Shown here: piece after piece, positions 36,365 through 48,290 of the stretch
Layout: the number at the start of each line of letters is the position of its first letter
Numbering within the stretch: the first letter of the stretch is position 1
NCBI RefSeq assembly: GCF_902686445.1
Contig: NC_062222.1
Coordinates: 40,237,792-40,301,791 of the forward strand
Length of the DNA stretch: 64,000 nucleotides
Direction of reading: 5' to 3'
Origin: Sciurus carolinensis
Lineage: Eukaryota; Chordata; Mammalia; Rodentia; Sciuridae
The notes under the pieces: generated by a model
The model's input: the letters and a program-made list of their open reading frames with translations, nothing else
Told to the model about the DNA's origin: nothing
Databases searched by the model: none
Translations under genes and position numbers: made by a program

Positions 36365-36474
36365 CCTCTCGTCCTCTCTTTCTCTCCTTCCCTGTGGGCA
36401 GACACTCCACCTGTCCACTTCATAAAATCTCTTGCATGAGTTCCCATGTCCAGAGTGGTTTCTGGGTGCTTTCA
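36096..36474 (+). mobile_element. 5' LTR of the class I ERV
   Basis: 379 bp from TGAAGGG to the final CA. It matches the 3' LTR at 41478-41779 throughout. It contains a 14-bp tandem repeat (attattctgcctcc, about 36155-36182) and a long CT microsatellite (about 36295-36370), both absent or much shorter in the 3' LTR. A poly(A)-signal variant (cataaaatct) lies near 36421. Open frames here on both strands are microsatellite artefacts. Confidence 0.92.
36295..36370. repeat. (CT)n microsatellite in 5' LTR
   Basis: About 75 bases of nearly pure CT. The same site in the 3' LTR is a run of C (about 41670-41682), so the tract expanded after integration. Confidence 0.95.
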
Positions 36475-36475
36475 T

Positions 36476-36493
36476 TGGTGCTGTGAGTCGGCT
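36476..36493 (+). promoter_or_regulatory. Primer-binding site, His-tRNA type
   Basis: tggtgctgtgagtcggct begins one base after the 5' LTR. It agrees at 15 of 18 positions with the tRNA-His binding site as I remember it from HERV-H-type elements. The comparison is from memory. Confidence 0.6.
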
Positions 36494-36995
36494 GGGCTCT
36501 TCTACCACCACTTACTTATATGAGTGGAATTCCATCTGTCACCCCAGACCCCCCTGGTCTCAGCTTCCATTTGCCCTGATGCTCTCTTCCACATCCAGAC
36601 ACTGACTTCAGATTGCTGAGTTTTCCCTTAGGTCAACTTAAACTCCTCTGCTGACCTGAGACAAGATCACGGATCATTAGGCGCCCTTGAGAAGTTGAGG
36701 AGTGGGAGTTCCCTCAGTCACGACTTTTACAGTTACAGTTGGACCCCTTAGTTTACCTTATCTCATGGGTAGGTCCCCAACCTTTATGGTGGAGATTCTC
36801 TCTCAGGGTTGAAGCTCCTCTTCAGTTTCTCTTTCAAAAATCCTGACATCAGGTCCTCAACTCTCTCAGCTTTTGCCGGAACACACTGATGGGGGTGATG
36901 ACCCCCATCATAGTGCTGCCTTCTTTTCTCCAGTCAATTAGTCTGTGACCTCAGGATTCTATGGACACTGACTTGGCTGTTTCTCAGTCTCCACC
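36494..36995 (+). other. ERV untranslated leader
   Basis: Between the primer-binding site and the gag start. It should contain the packaging signal and splice donor, but I could not place either. Confidence 0.6.
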
Positions 36996-38490
36996 ATGGG
37001 ATCTAGGTCTTCCATTCCGGCAGACTCACCCTTGGGATGTTTACTAGAAAATCTTAAATCCCTTCACCTGATCTCTGACCTAGAACCATCAAAACTCATT
37101 TGCTTGTGTAATATTTGGCCACAGTATCCTTTAGATAATCAATCAAAATGGCCAATTAATGGCACCTGGACCCCAATATTTTACGGAACTTATACAACTT
37201 CTGTGAGCAAGCAGGCAAGTGGAGAGAGATTTTTTTTTTATCTTCAAGCTTTTTCTTTCCTGTGCACTAAACCTGATTTTTGTTCTTCCTGCAAACCTGA
37301 ACTCCTCCTTTTGAATTTTTCTCACCCTCCTAATTCCTATTCCTCCTCCGACTTACCTCCTCCACCATACCTGTTCCCTGCAGCAGAGGTCCCTCCAGTC
37401 CCTGCTCCTTTATCTCTTTTGCCTTGCTCTGTTTCTGCTTCCACTCCCCTGCCCAGCCCACCCAGTCCTCCCACCATGTGGTCCAGTGCATGTTCTAGCC
37501 CCCTTACACGAGGTGACCAGTGTAGAGGGAGTGATCAGAGTCCATCCATGTTCCTTTATCGCTCTCTGATCTTTATCACACAGAGAAGTGATTAGGTTCC
37601 TTCACCTCCAACTCTGCAAACTTTATTAAGGAATTTCAGTATCTTACCCAGTCTTATGACCTTACCCGGCATGACATTTATATGATCATGTTCAACACCT
37701 TGACCCCTGAGGAGCACAGGAGAGTCTGGGAACAGGTGTGCAATTATGCAGATGAGGTTCACCAATCAACCCTGATCCGCCCCATTGGGGCTGAAGCAGT
37801 ACCAGATAGGGAACCCCAATGGGACTATGACACGTCTGCAGTGGGACGAGTTCCAAACCTGCGTCTTTGAAGGTCTCTGAAAGACCACCATTAAATCCAT
37901 TAATTATGATAAACTTCAGGAAGTGATATAAGACAAAACTGAAAACCCATTCACCTTTCTGAGTCACCTCACAGAGGCTGTGCTCAAATATATATTAATC
38001 AGGACCCTGAAACTCCACAGGGATGACAGCTACTCATGACATTATTTTTCACAAAGATACCCAGAAATAAAGGCTAAATTGAGGTGGTTAGATAGGGGGC
38101 ACTTTCTCCACAGCCAGATGTTCTAGTGGTGGAATTAAGGGTATATAATGGAAGGGAAGAAAAAAAAAAAAACTAAAATACCAAATACTAGCCAACGCCT
38201 TTCAGTCAGCTAGACCGGTCCAGCCGGCCACTACTAGGGGCACCCCAGCTCCCAGAAGACCTCAAGTACAGGCCCATGCCTCAAGTGCAGAAAAGAGGGC
38301 CACTGGGCACAAGCCTGCCCCAACCCCTGGCAGCCTCCAGATCCTTGCCCAAAATGCCACCAACTGGGACATTGGGCAGAGGATTGCCCTGGTGCTCAGA
38401 GAAGTACCAAGTCACCCTCCCCCCTCCCCCAGAGACTTACTGGGATTGGCAATGGATGACTGAAGGGGCCCAGGACTTTTACACCTGATG
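36996..38490 (+). pseudogene. ERV gag remnant
   Basis: Gag builds the virus core. The first frame (36996-37595, 199 codons) starts MGSRSS, with Gly-2 as a possible myristoylation site, then a matrix-like region with a WPQYPLDNQSKWP motif and a proline-rich part with a PPPPY late-domain motif (residues 121-125). A stop follows. Capsid pieces appear in more than one frame (LTPEEHRRVW near 37700; a possible major-homology region around 37932-37991). The nucleocapsid keeps two zinc knuckles of C-x2-C-x4-H-x4-C form, at 38277-38318 and 38346-38387, in the same reading frame as each other and as the gag start. Internal stops and frameshifts make the gene non-functional. Confidence 0.88.
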
Positions 38491-38800
38491 ACCATCACTG
38501 CTCAGGTCATCACTGGGTGACCCTTACTGTGGCAGGCAGGCAGTTCCTTTTCCTTATAGATAGATACTGAAACCATCTTTTCAGTGCTGGGGGAATTTTG
38601 GTGACCCACTTCCCTTGCCAAATCCTCTATTGTTGGGGTAGATGGAAAACCATACCACTGCCTAAAAAACCCTCCAATAAGTTGTCATATTGGACAAATC
38701 TGCTTCACTCACTCCTTTTTGATAATTCCTATGTGTCCCATTTCCCTCCTGGGAAAGGACATCCTAGTCAAATTGGGTGCCTCTATTTCCTTCTCACCCA
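38490..38800 (+). pseudogene. ERV protease remnant
   Basis: Follows the second zinc knuckle. The region before the active site is recognisable, and the conserved end (PISLLGKDILVKLG) lies in the frame at 38719-38946. The active-site triplet, normally Asp-Thr-Gly, reads Asp-Thr-Glu at 38573-38581, preceded by what looks like a 4-base duplication (gata gata) that shifts the frame. It is not functional. Confidence 0.75.
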
Positions 38801-39049
38801 CCATGTGCCTCCACCAAGACCTCTCCACCTCTGCTATTCCTCTCCTCATGACCTTGCAGGAATATACAACTCAGCCTGAGTCTTCATGTACCCTTCCTTC
38901 CTCCCTGTTGACCCCAAGGTCTCAGACACTCACACACTCTCCGTAGCCACATGCTCACCTCTACTCATTCACCTGAAGGACCCAACATTCTACCCAGCCC
39001 ACGCCTAATAGCCCCTTCCCCAAAGGAACCTTTTAGGCTTCAAGCAGTC

Positions 39050-39320
39050 ATCCTGATTTAAAGCAGAAAGTCTTCCTGTGCCCTGCCAACTCCCCTTATA
39101 ACACTCTCATTCTGGCTATTCACATTATCTTTTCTCATGCCACTATTTAGAAAGAGAGGGGCCTTTTACCACAAAAGGGAATTCTATCACCAACTCTAGC
39201 TACTACTAAACCTCCTTAAGGTTGTTCACCTCCCAGGAACCACAGGACTTACACATTGCCGAGCCCATCAGACAGACCAATCATTCATTTCTTCAGGCAA
39301 CAATAAGACAGATGAGGAGG
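39050..39320 (+). pseudogene. ERV pol: fused RT start and RNase H end
   Basis: The N-terminal reverse transcriptase motif SPYNT (39091-39105) is followed within about ten bases by sequence that looks like the C-terminal part of RNase H (from about 39112, with KERGLL shortly after). The polymerase core with its YxDD box and most of RNase H are therefore missing. Several stops are present. Confidence 0.6.
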
Positions 39321-39329
39321 CTAGAAGAA

Positions 39330-40540
39330 TGGTCCTATCATCCACACAAGCCCCCATTATAACTTTTCATGATCCCTCACCTCTACCACCACCCAGCAGG
39401 GAGATACTTTTGTACCTCCACCATCTATTTCATCCCAACCTTTCTTCACTCTCACATTTTGCTAAAACTCATTTGCAGGTATCCTCCTCTGACATCTCAT
39501 TTCTGAAAGAACTCTCCTCCACATATGAAATCTGCCTATGAACAAATCCTGCATCCATCAGACCCCCTACTTTTCTGACTCACCAGTCCTGTGGTGCCAT
39601 TCCAGAGGTAGGCTGGCAACTTGATTTCACTCATATGCCCATAGTAAGAAAATATAAATACCTTTTGGTCATGGTAGACACCTTCTCCGGATGGGTTGAA
39701 GCCATCCCCACTTCCAACAAAAGAGCACTGACTGTCTCTACCTTCATCCTGCATGAAATCATTCCTCACTTTGGAGTGCTACCTCCTTTCAGTTGGATAA
39801 TGGGCCTGAATTCATCTCCCAAGTCTCCTAACAACTTGCCAAGGCTCTTGAAGTCCCTTCACATTTCCACATTCCCTTTCACCCAAAGTCATTAGGTAAA
39901 GTAGAACAAACAAACCAAACTCTTAAAAATGTCTTAACCAAACTTTCTTTAGAACTCCACCTTGACTGGGTTAAATTCCTGCCTCTTGCTCTTCTGCATC
40001 TTTGCTCACTCCCAAAGAAACATGCCAATATCTCCCCTTTTGAGCTGATGTACAGTCATCTCATCATTCCGCCAGAGATAATGCCTCTTCCTTCCTCTCT
40101 TCCTTCTCATATATTCATTCTTCTCCAAAACCACATTTGGGAATTCCTATGGGATTACACTGACTCCTCCTTACCTAGACCCCTGTTTGGCCCCCTGGAT
40201 CAACCTCTTCAAATTGGAGACCAAGTTCTTATCTCTCCTCCTCAGGAGGCTAGAGCCTCTCTATCTCCCAAATGGCAGGGACCCTATACAGATACTAGAT
40301 ATGCCAATGGCTGTCAAGTTGCAAATTTTACCAGAATGGCTACATGTCTAGGGTTAAACTCTACTCTCAATCCACAAACCTCTCCAGATTCTAACCCTCA
40401 GTCTTCTTCCAACCAATACTTGGCCACCCCAGTGGGACCTCTCTACCTCAGGCTGAAGGCCATCAAGCCCTCCATTCTTCTTCCTGATCTGGAGACTGAG
40501 GACCAGAACACTGAGGTACAAGATAACCATAACCAGTCAT
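39330..40540 (+). pseudogene. ERV integrase remnant
   Basis: Integrase inserts viral DNA into the host genome. The zinc-binding region is partly seen (two His near 39420, and ICL followed by a stop where the second Cys is expected, near 39537). The catalytic core keeps the three acidic residues: Asp at 39623-39625 (QLDFTH), Asp at 39796-39798 (LDNGPEF) and Glu at 39904-39906 (KVEQTNQ). The last two are separated by exactly 35 residues, the D,D-35-E rule. The first residue lies in a different frame, so a frameshift falls within the core. The C-terminal domain has GDQVLISPP and a GPY motif (about 40219-40295). Confidence 0.88.
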
Positions 40541-41470
40541 GAAGACTGGGCTGCCAGCTACATAATTATCTCCTCTGCCATTCACCCTGTCTGCCATTTT
40601 CCTGACTATTGGATTTTTCCCCAATAGATCTGTCCAGGTGCCAGCCATTTCCTACCTCCCAGATTCCCTGCAGGACTGCTGGAAGACCAACTCCTACTGT
40701 TCCCAGGGATGTTTTACCTATTTTACATATGTTCACAGCTGATGCTCAGAGGACCCACTCTTAACACAGATAGTTACCACCACACACCACATACTCAATT
40801 TAACTAACCCTCTCATGGCACAAGGATGTTGGATGTGCAAGAGAGCAGGGTTTTCTCATCTCCTGGCTAGCACTCTAGATTTTAACAGCTCTTTGACTTT
40901 CAATAGCACCAGCTCGGAGCAGGTGAATATCACCCCAAAATTATTAGGAGAGCCTCCCTTCCAATTTGCTTCCAGGTGCATATCTTCCAGTGGAAGCCAC
41001 CCTGTGAATTCACTAGAAAAAGGGAACTGCTCTCAGAAGAGTGCTACTTTTATGTCAACCAATCATGTATTGTTAAGGACAAGATCAAACAGCTGCAGGA
41101 GGACTTGGAGAGGAGAAGGAACAATTCCCATTTATGTTCCCCACTCCTTATAATTGCCACCACACTGGCCTTTGCCTCCTGTGCATTGAAATGTGCACAA
41201 ATCAGATTAAATTTTTTTTTCTAATCAGACTATTAATCAGCTTGTATTACAGGACTATCAGGACCTTATAAAGGAAGAATTGGGAACCGACTATAAGTGC
41301 TCTCTCCAGGGGAACTATCCAGTCCCCAATCCTCACCTACTGCAATGACATCTCCCTCCCCTGAATCAGTTCTACAACCACTCCCAGCAGGAAGCAGTTA
41401 CTGAAGATGGATCTTCACTCATATGCCCCCCCCACCAAAAAAAGAGGATCTTCTTATAAAAACAAAAATG
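40541..41470 (+). pseudogene. ERV env remnant
   Basis: Env is the surface and membrane-fusion protein. A surface-subunit piece has a CWMC (C-x-x-C) motif at 40827-40838, the disulfide-exchange motif of gammaretroviral Env. A transmembrane-subunit piece follows (40976-41224) with VNQSCIVKDKIKQLQEDLER, which sits after the C-x6-C-C region in the family. The end of the surface subunit, the cleavage site and the fusion peptide are absent or unrecognisable between them, suggesting a deletion. Multiple stops are present. Not functional. Confidence 0.8.
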
Positions 41471-41477
41471 GGGGAAA
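41465..41477 (+). promoter_or_regulatory. Polypurine tract
   Basis: aaaatgggggaaa sits directly before the 3' LTR, the usual plus-strand primer of gammaretroviruses. Confidence 0.9.
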
Positions 41478-41779
41478 TGAAGGGACAATGGATTAACAAG
41501 TCAGCAGTCATTTCTTCTCTGCTATTTTGCTACCACCAGTATCTGTCTCCCCCACACCATTTTACAACCTAGATTGCCAGCCCAAGAACTTCCTAGTCAG
41601 TCATTGGTCCAGATTGTTAGTAGCCTACAAAATTCCATTTCTTAAGAATAACTACCTCGTCATTTATCCCCCCCCCCCCCTTTCTCTCTCCTTCCCTGTG
41701 GGAAGACACTCTACCTGTCTGCTTCATAAAATCTTTTGCATGACTTCCTACGTCTGGAGTGGTTTTCTGGGTGATTTCA
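41478..41779 (+). mobile_element. 3' LTR of the class I ERV
   Basis: 302 bp, TGAAGGGACAATGG to TTTCA. It is shorter than the 5' LTR mainly because it lacks the long CT tract and the 14-bp repeat. Confidence 0.92.
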
Positions 41780-43230
41780 ACCACTTCAGGATGACACTTA
41801 GCAATCTTCATCCCCAAATGACATTTTAAAATGTTGACTGAATAATTAACAAGGAAATTTATTGATGTAGTCCCTCTTTGAGCAATGGGAGTGAGAACAT
41901 AATTTATTACAAGTTAAGAAGGAACTGTTTAAGATTTTGCTTTGTTATACAAATAGGTTATTAGGATACATAGTACTTCTTCAAGGATTTATATTATTCA
42001 AGTACTACAACTCACATTATGCAGGAGGAGAGGATGAAGAAAGGAGAGGAAGAGAAGACAGAGAAAAGAAAGGGAATCATGAACAAGGTAAAAAGAGAAA
42101 AAAGGAAACAGTTCTATAGAAGGGGAAATGTTTTCAGGATTATGTTATTTCAAAACTCCTATAACCCTAAGGTCTGTTTATTCAGGTAAAATAAGTGAGC
42201 AATAAAATTTAGCAAATTGTTCCATTAGAAATTTAAATTACTTCAAAGCATACAAATGTTGCAGTAAATTGTGCTTTTATATGAGGAGGTTAACAAAAAT
42301 ACCAGAAAAAGTAACTCATGCCTTTTAAAAATACAATATTGAAAAAGAAATCAGATGACATTTTTAAAATATTTAAACATTCAATAAACATGAATTGAAT
42401 TATTTCTTCTGCTAATACAAGGAAATTAATATTAGGCATTTTTTTCTATTTTACCCATTCATAGGAAATTAAAATCTTACCAATGATAAAAGTGTATAAT
42501 TTGTGAACTATATTTATGTATGTCTGAGGACCTGATGTACTGCATAATCAATTGTCAGGAGGTGCAAATTAATTATGGGTCTTTGAATTGCCCAGTGACA
42601 GAGGCTGACATCTGCTTTGTTAATTTCTTGGTGCAAAGGAATGAAGAAATCTGCCCCTTTATCTGGTAACACCTTATTCAAAGGGAAATTCTGTGGTTGC
42701 CATAGAGTTTATCAGTTCATGACCTAAGGTTTGGGCACCAGCTGCTGGGGTGTGGATAATTGTGAGTTGTAAACTGCTGACTGTAATTGGGATGTTCAAA
42801 CTTTTGACCTCCGTTTTGTTTTAAAGTAACTTTCTCACAATGAATTCTTTTGATGTAAAAACACTATACGGTAAACTTACAGAGTCTGCTCATGGTCAGA
42901 CTCTCTCCTCCCAGGAGCCAGTTTGAAACACTGGTTATTTCTATTTTTATCTTTTCTTTCAAATCTCCTCATCATCTATTTTGGGGAAACTGGGTAAATG
43001 GTCACGCAGGTAGCAACACTCAGTGGTTGAGGAAAAAGAGTAAGAGTAACTGTATGAGTCATGACCGTGAACAGCATTTTTTCTAAAGTGACTTGAAAAT
43101 TCAGGACTGAAATCAGCAAATATATAACTTATATAAATACAGGTGAAGTGATTGTTAATTATCTGGTTCAATAAACTGATCAGAATGACAAATTATTCAA
43201 AATAACATTTTGGTCAAAAGTGAATATTTT
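41780..43230. other. Unique DNA, no gene seen
   Basis: A GA-rich stretch at 42020-42115. The part 42520-42830 is less AT-biased and of high complexity, with several homeodomain-type AATTA motifs. No coding features. Confidence 0.5.
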
Positions 43231-43234
43231 CAAG

Positions 43235-43625
43235 CACAGGTATACTAGTAATGAAATACCTGAGTACTGTAATAAAGAAAAGAGGTATATCTTGCTCAGA
43301 GTCTTGAAGGTTCAAGGACATCTTTCCTGCATCAACTTTGTGCTAGTGTTTGCCTCAAGGTGGAAGGTATCACAATGGCAGGGATACATTCAACTGAAAG
43401 AGAGAACACATGGCAAGACAGGAAACCCTAGTGAGTAGGTAGGATCTTGTATCATGCTCTTTTATAGCTATAATGAGAGCTACCCAGGGTCCTCCAAAAA
43501 ATGATGTTAGTTCCTTCCAAGTATAGCACTTCTAATAACCTAACGTCCTCTCATCAGCTCCTCCTCTTTGAAGTTCCACTACCTAGGACTTCGCCACACT
43601 GGGCAACAAACTTATAATACATTTT
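43235..43625 (-). mobile_element. Possible MaLR/ERVL-type LTR fragment
   Basis: The wording (gaaatacctgagtactgtaa, then a run on household-like motifs ending gggcaacaaacttataatac) resembles the reversed LTR family seen at 7352 and 17509, but it is too diverged to define ends. Confidence 0.35.
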
Positions 43626-44604
43626 CTCTGAGGAACCAACCAAATCAAGACAATTGCAAGAAGTTTCTAATTGTTTATAATTTTTTCACCACAGGAATGA
43701 TTTTTCAAATTTCTTTCAATTGTGAATATTTTACTCCATTTCAATTGAATTTGAATACTGTTTATATTTTATTTTATTGTTTATTTTGGGGGAGACATTC
43801 TGTGAGGTAGTTTAAACTTCTTACATGTTTCTTAGTCTTTGGTTTAGTTTTCCACAAACACTTTTCAGAATATGAATTGAGATTGCACATGCTTCTTTTT
43901 ATATCTTCAAACTTGGAAGCAAAAATTGTTTTAAATTATTGCAATATAATGAAATGGAATGTTGTATTATACTTAAAAGACCACCAGAAAGAGTTCCTTA
44001 AATGTGGAATAAAAACTCATATGAAGTTCTAAAACTGTATTTGAACTGGTACTGTAAGCATCATTAGTGAAATATGAATTTTATTTTAAAAAACAAAAGT
44101 ACTTGATGAAATTGACATTATTCCTTAAGTAGCTTTGAATAATTTTAAGTGCCATAATTTTCATATAAATAATTTAAGAATAAGTTTTAAACAATTGTTG
44201 GCAATTGATTTCTTTCAGACCATTATCTAAGAGGAAGAAAAAAAATATAAAAAATTTGTGAAAACAAGTAGAGCAAGCAAAATTCAGTGAAAATTGAATA
44301 AAACAAATCAGTCAAGGAGATAAAACATGTAAATATTGCAAAACCATCTCCAAGTGAAAATAATAATAACATATAAAAATAATCTGACAATACACTTGTA
44401 ATTTTAATTTTTGACCCAGAATTGGCTAAATATAAATAAACATAAATTTCTGTTAATCTGAAAATGTCAGCATCTTTTCAATTTTCATATAAAAAAGAGA
44501 ATATGACTATAGAAAACTTGTCAACTTTTGACATATGACCTTATAAAGGAAAATATTCATTTATTTGAATATGATGAATATCATACCTTTAAAACATTGT
44601 ACTC
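43626..44604. other. AT-rich unique DNA, no gene seen
   Basis: No recognisable element. Confidence 0.5.
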
Positions 44605-44605
44605 T

Positions 44606-44796
44606 AGCCGAGCATGGTGGTGCACACCGTAATCTCAGCAGCTTGGGAGGCTGAAGCTGGAGGATTTCAAGTTCAAAACCAGTCGCAGCAACTCAGTAAG
44701 ACCCTGTCTCTATATAAAAACCTAAAAAAGGTCTGGGGGTATGGCCCAGTGGTTGAGTGCCCCTGAATCCAATCACTGGTACTCCTCCCCAGAAAA
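44606..44796 (+). repeat. Dimeric B1-ID SINE
   Basis: Left half ccgagcatggtggtgcacac ... cttgggaggctgaagctgga; right half ggtctgggggtatggcccag ... gttgagtgcccctgaatcca. Confidence 0.92.
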
Positions 44797-44884
44797 TCAT
44801 AACCTGATGGAATTACTTAATTAAAACTAATTTCTTGAAAATCCATGTCATCTCTGAATATCAGTAGGTGATCTCACATTGATT

Positions 44885-46115
44885 CCTAAACTAATTTTTA
44901 AATTAATATGTAAAAACTATACACATTTATGGGATAATTTGTACATTTTAACAAATGTATACATTGTGTAATAGTCAAATCAGGGTAAGTTTTTATTTCT
45001 TCTCATACATATCACATCTTTGTGGTAAAAGTATTTTATCCCACTTGCAAATATTTAGTACTTTATCATTGTGTAGAGTCATCCCACAGCAATAGGACAC
45101 CAGAACTTATTATTTCCCTCCCTTCATAAACTACTTTTTTCTGATAGTTGCTGCAATATATAATATATAAATATATATTTTTTATTTTTATTTTCTTCTC
45201 CTTAGTTACAGAATATACTTAAACTAAAAGATTGACTAAAATTTTCAAAGATTGTTTTTGAAAAAAATTATGAATTCATCTCTTTTACAGAATACTTATT
45301 GCCGAAAAGCATTGAGTGATTTATTAATGTGTCAGAAGTGATGTATTAATAGTAGAGGAGTGATTTATTAATTCTACAGAGAACATTAGGAAAACATGGT
45401 CTTCCTTTAAATATTAGTATCATTGTGAAAAACATTCATTAAATTTTGATTCATACACTGTTAATCAATGATATCTAAATCCTCTAATAAAATATATTAC
45501 TTATAATTCACCTGATATGAACGTCTCAAATTCTTGAAATTATGACCTACTTTTTTATAATATATATGATTAAAAGCTAATTGGACAAATTATTGAAAAG
45601 TACTTTGTCTGCACAGTTACATGAATAGAAAATTGTACTGTTTTTGTTTGTGCATGTGTGGTCTTTTCAGTTGACACTGGTTAGTCAACCTAACAAAGAT
45701 GACAGTTCATTCTTCAATAACTTACAATCACTCTAAGAAACCTTAATGGGAATAAGAACACTTTTGGTAAATGGGTCTTTGGATAGTGTTCCCATAGTAT
45801 AAATAGGGAATATTTATTTACCTCATAAGAGTCTAGCTCGCTTCCCTTTTCCTTCAACTTTTTCCATGTAATTTACTTATTTATTCATTGTTATTAAAAC
45901 ATAAACACATATATAAATACACAAAACACTAGACCTACATTCTTGAATTTGAAAATGTGAAGTGCACTGTATTCAGCAGTTTCCATGATGTTGTATAGCA
46001 GATCTCTGAATAGCATTGCTAAAAGTTTATAGACCTTGAACTAACTCTCAATTTCTCCCTCCCTTGAACCCTTGACAATCACCATTTTACTTTCTCCTTC
46101 TGAGTTTGAGGGATC
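44885..46115. mobile_element. Possible old L1-type fragments (two parts)
   Basis: 44890-45130 (aaatgtatacattgtgtaat ... catacatatcacatctttgt) and 45960-46110 (cagtttccatgatgttgtat ... cccttgacaatcaccatttt) read like two parts of one ancient L1-associated sequence common in mammals, separated by about 800 bases of AT-rich DNA. From memory of consensus wording only. Confidence 0.35.
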
Positions 46116-48285
46116 TAGCATTAGAACATCAGAAAATTCTTCTCTCTTAAAGTGAATGACTCTTGGAATCAATTTGTGACTTTGGTGATTTGATGAAAGC
46201 ACATTTTGAGAGGCTAACTTGAAAAACAAAGAGAAATGCTCTCTCCTTTCTCTGAGTTTTATCCTCACTTGAGACTTAGAAGGAAGGTTCTACAGAAGCA
46301 GAAATAACAAAAATATATATATAAGATAGGTGAGTTAATATTTTAATATGTAAACCCACCACACTCGTTTAACATCACAAAGAAAACTACCATTAAAACC
46401 TCATGATGGGAAAAGTGGAATCATCACCTACAGGAATCACATTATGTCCAATTTGCTTACTTATTAAAAGCACAAACTCTTACCAAAACTTCTTTCTTAC
46501 TTGTTTTAATAAAATCAAATAGTCCAAGGACTGCTAAAATTCTTGAATAATTTCTTCTACTTAGTAGATTATCTTTGACCAACTATAGCTAAACAGACTA
46601 ATTAATATACTTACCAATACTCTATAAAAACTCTATTTTTATTCTCCTAGGCATAATATTTATCAATCTTTTCTAACACAGTAGCATGGAAAGATAAGGG
46701 TCAATCTTGACAGTGCTCTGGTTGAGTTTCTCTTGAAAGAACTTCCACACTGAAATACTTCTTGAAACTCCTTTTGACTTCTCACAAATAAAATAGTTTA
46801 CTCGGACTATCACTGTGATTGCATATATCTTGAAGAAAATAAGAATATAAAATTTTAGTCAAAATAAATATTTTAAAGAGGTGTGTTGAGAAGACTTGCT
46901 ATTTTGGTTAATATGAAAATCAATTCCTTTTAAAAACTATGAACCTTATAATATTGTATTGCAAATTTGGATGTGCTAAAAAGAATTCATACTTTATATC
47001 GTCATAATTTATGTTTTATACATACAAAAATTAGTTAGAACCTCATTGCTCAATGTTTAATGTTCATTCAAAAAAATCATAATGTGGAATGAAATAAGGT
47101 CATCAAGAGGATCTTACTTTGATAATGAGAAAGTTCTTTTGTAAAGAAATGCAAATTTACTTATACCCTAGTTCCTAACAGTTTTCATTATCTCTTGGCC
47201 AATAATTATAATCAAAATCTAACTTGTGATATTGGAGCCATTATAAACTTAAACCAGAAAGAAAAGACATGCTAAAATGATAATAAGATTTTACTTATTT
47301 ATCATAATGAATCTTAGGGAAACAGAGTAGAAAAACATCACGATTGTGTTGAACTGAGGAGGGGAGTAAGGAAAACATATTTAGTAGTGCTGCAATCATG
47401 CATTTGTTGACATCTAGGAGTGGGGCCCTGAGAAAGAGAAAAGGTTCTCAGTTGATCTAAGCCAGAACAAAAGTTGATATGCTACATGACCTTTAGTCTG
47501 AAGCAATCCCAAAGTAGGAAATTACATCTTATTTTACTACATAAGAGATACTTACTCCCTTAATTAAAAATCACTGAGAGTCTAAAACAGTAAGCATGTG
47601 GCATCAAGTGATTCTGCACCCAGATTTACTTCATAAGTGCTATGTAAGTATATGCTGACCTATTAAGGGGGAAAATTCAAAGACACTAACAAATATACTC
47701 AACATTAGAGTAAATATAATTTTGAACTTAGATATTGAAAACACCTCCAAATTGCAAGATCAGGTGTTTCTCTCCCCAGTGCATTCTTTATTCATGGTCA
47801 GCACCTTATTCCCTATAAGGAATTCATTATAGTAGGTATATTGTAAATACTCAAACAAAATTAGCCCTGGCATCCCTTTCTAACTGTGGTTGTGGTTAGT
47901 TTCTCCTTCTTTGAATATTCTCTAAAGTACATGGGACTGTTCCTCAAAACCCTCCCCTATGACTTTCCAATGCTTCTAGAATAGAATTAAATTCCTACAG
48001 TTCTTATGTGGTGAGGTATAAACACTGACCTGTGAAGATGTATTAATCATAGTAAAAGAATTGCAAAATGTTGTTAATTTTTATACTGGAGAATACCTAT
48101 AGATAGGTTCAGGGTGGAAAGAATAGAATGTTGGGCAGGTCATGTTTGTTTTTATGATACATTACAGTGAAACACTAGCTTTAACCACAAACAAAACTTA
48201 AAATGCCTTTGTTAGCATGATTCAGTAAGTTAAACCCAACAGCAATAGATAAAATAGCTTAAACAGAACTACTTGCCCTAAAAAC
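46116..48285. other. AT-rich unique DNA, no gene seen
   Basis: No coding frame or repeat recognised. Confidence 0.55.
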
Positions 48286-48290
48286 AATGT

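Larger units (their letters stand above)
36096..41779 (+). mobile_element. Class I (gammaretrovirus-like) ERV provirus
   Basis: A 5.7-kb provirus in the order LTR, primer-binding site, gag, protease, pol, env, polypurine tract, LTR. The LTRs start TGAAGGGACAATGG and end in TTTCA. All genes are broken by stops and frameshifts, and pol and env have large deletions, which explains why it is shorter than a typical 8-9 kb provirus. The LTRs differ visibly from each other, so the insertion is old. A possible target duplication, accactt, occurs two bases outside the 5' LTR (36087-36093) and directly after the 3' LTR (41780-41786). Confidence 0.93.

Noticed and set aside
36996..41224. A domesticated gag, integrase or env gene
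   Set aside because: Every gene of this provirus has stops or frameshifts. The protease motif reads Asp-Thr-Glu and the polymerase core is missing, so no coding function is plausible.
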